A stretch of 37,742 bases of DNA. It comes from Chromatiales bacterium. GTDB lineage: Bacteria > Pseudomonadota > Gammaproteobacteria > JAGRCI01. The stretch is taken from positions 1-37,742 of the forward strand of contig JAGRGI010000066.1 in assembly GCA_020445565.1 (NCBI GenBank). Direction: 5' to 3'. Positions within the stretch are counted from its first letter, which is position 1, and each line of letters opens with the position of its first letter. The notes under the pieces were generated by a model. That model had not been told where the DNA came from, did no database searches, and saw only the letters and a list, made by a program, of their open reading frames with translations. The translations under genes were made by a program, and so were the position numbers. Positions 36,101 to 37,742 of this stretch are shown here, piece by piece.

Positions 36101-36969
36101 TGCTCCGTCAACTCCGTATCCTCCCCGGCCTCCGGGGGGATGTCTTCATCCAATCCGTCGGTTTCGCGAACCGGGGGTGAATCGGGGGTTTCTGACCACA
36201 CCAGAAGCAACTCGCGACTGCGGTCGAGTTGGGCCGTGGGTTGGGCAATCACCGCGGCAAACGGGCGACCGGGGTCCGACCGCGCCTGGATGACCCGGGC
36301 CACCGGGTAGTCCGGCGGGAAGCGTCCGCCCAGTCCGGAACTGATCAGCAGGTCGCCGACCTGGATATCCGCGTTGTTGGGCAGATGGGGAAGTTCCAGT
36401 CGGTCGGAACTGCCGGTTCCCACCGCGATGGTGCGAAGCCCGGTGCGGTTGACCTGCACAGGTATGGCGTGGCTGGGATCGGTGATGAGGATCACCGAGG
36501 ACGATGCCGGCCCGACATGGGAAACCTGCCCCATCACCCCGGTGGCGTCCAGTACCGGCTGGCCGGGGAACACGCCATCGTTGGTGCCTTTATTGATCAT
36601 CACCTGATGACGGTAGGGGTCCAGGTCCACCGCCAGTATCTCGCTGATCAATACCCGGTCGCTGACTTTTAGGGACGATTCGAGCAACTCACGTAGGCGT
36701 GCATTTTCCGCCTCCAGGGCGGAGAGCTTTTGCAGCCGTGCCTGTTGTAACAGCAGGTCCTGGCGCAATTCGGCATTCTCGTCGATAAGGACGCGGCGCG
36801 CCGTCAAGGTTTCTGAGACCCAATGGCTGCCGGAATTAGGCAGGTCCACCAGCAGCTGGATGGGGTAGACGATCACCGACAGGTAGGCGCGCAGGTTTTC
36901 CAGATGGTTGAGGCGGTGATCCACAGTCATCAGCAGCACCGAGGCGAGCACGGCCGCACCGAGGCGCAA
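36097..36969 (-). CDS. mreC: Rod-shape-determining protein MreC
   Basis: At least 290 residues. MreC spans the inner membrane once and forms the periplasmic scaffold that activates PBP2. Seen are a membrane helix (about 3-17), a coiled coil (55-95, ENAELRQDLLLQQARLQKL) and the beta-rich MreC core (EILAVDLDPYRHQVMINKG; VLDATGVMGQVSHVGP; DLLISSGLGGRFPPDYPVA), plus an acidic tail. The first conventional start in frame is the TTG at 36969, but codons upstream still read INTIFTEGPFLA, a stretch that matches the usual MreC N-terminus. Translation may therefore begin at an ATC at 37005, since a stop lies just further up. It follows mreB closely. Confidence 0.93.
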   Translation of the reverse strand: MRLGAAVLASVLLMTVDHRLNHLENLRAYLSVIVYPIQLLVDLPNSGSHWVSETLTARRVLIDENAELRQDLLLQQARLQKLSALEAENARLRELLESSLKVSDRVLISEILAVDLDPYRHQVMINKGTNDGVFPGQPVLDATGVMGQVSHVGPASSSVILITDPSHAIPVQVNRTGLRTIAVGTGSSDRLELPHLPNNADIQVGDLLISSGLGGRFPPDYPVARVIQARSDPGRPFAAVIAQPTAQLDRSRELLLVWSETPDSPPVRETDGLDEDIPPEAGEDTELTEQ

Positions 36970-37052
36970 TGCCAGGAAGGGTCCTTCTGTAAAAATCGTG
37001 TTGATGGCCGAGCAACCTTGTCAGTGCGGTGGGAGAGGGCCAGTCGGCGTGG

Positions 37053-37742
<690 letters not shown>

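Overview
The window is a gene-dense, GC-rich segment of a motile gammaproteobacterium. Evidence is the Pseudomonas/Chromatiales-type flagellar regulators (FleQ, FleS, FleR), the carB-greA and crcB-serS gene pairs, and a complete mreBCD-mrdA-rodA-mltB-rlpA-dacA-dat block. I cannot assign a genus; an Ectothiorhodospiraceae/Chromatiales-like lineage or a metagenome-derived relative is my guess.

Layout. (1) 1-2658: 3' two thirds of carB (cut by the window start) and greA. (2) 2659-3498: an AT-rich vapBC toxin-antitoxin pair with its own promoter and a clear inverted-repeat operator. (3) 3574-6646, minus strand: a periplasmic ATP-dependent DNA ligase, an LbtU-like outer-membrane barrel and a Cys-rich secreted protein. 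These are divergent from (4) 6786-8850, an OmpR-type response regulator and its histidine kinase. (5) 8961-11827: crcB, a DUF190 gene, serS and a membrane-anchored lytic transglycosylase. (6) 11918-13626: a cytoplasmic EF-hand-rich protein divergent from a degenerate PilZ protein, with a FliA-like promoter facing the EF-hand gene. (7) 13843-23774: fleQ, fleSR and fliEFGHIJ, with good sigma-54 (-24/-12) sites before fleS and before fliE. (8) 23845-28392: an accessory-looking stretch holding a PhnD-like binding protein coupled to an orphan histidine kinase, a small membrane protein resembling Pycsar effectors (PycTM), a DoxX protein and an uncharacterised beta-rich protein, with two gene-free stretches. 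(9) 28625-37742, minus strand: dat, dacA, rlpA, mltB, rodA, mrdA, mreD, mreC and the 3' part of mreB, the cell-elongation operon.

The genes fit a three-tier flagellar cascade (FleQ activates fleSR, FleR activates fliE onward, FliA would read the EF-hand gene) and a wall-elongation operon. The points most worth a second look are: the apparently mosaic carB, whose first ~880 bases differ in protein type and codon use from the rest; the vapBC operator; the PhnD-kinase sensor pair with no transporter or response regulator; the solitary PycTM-like protein with no cyclase; the FliA-like promoter on the EF-hand gene; and mreC, whose conserved N-terminus extends upstream of the first conventional start codon. 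I saw no tRNA, rRNA, CRISPR array, insertion sequence or prophage.
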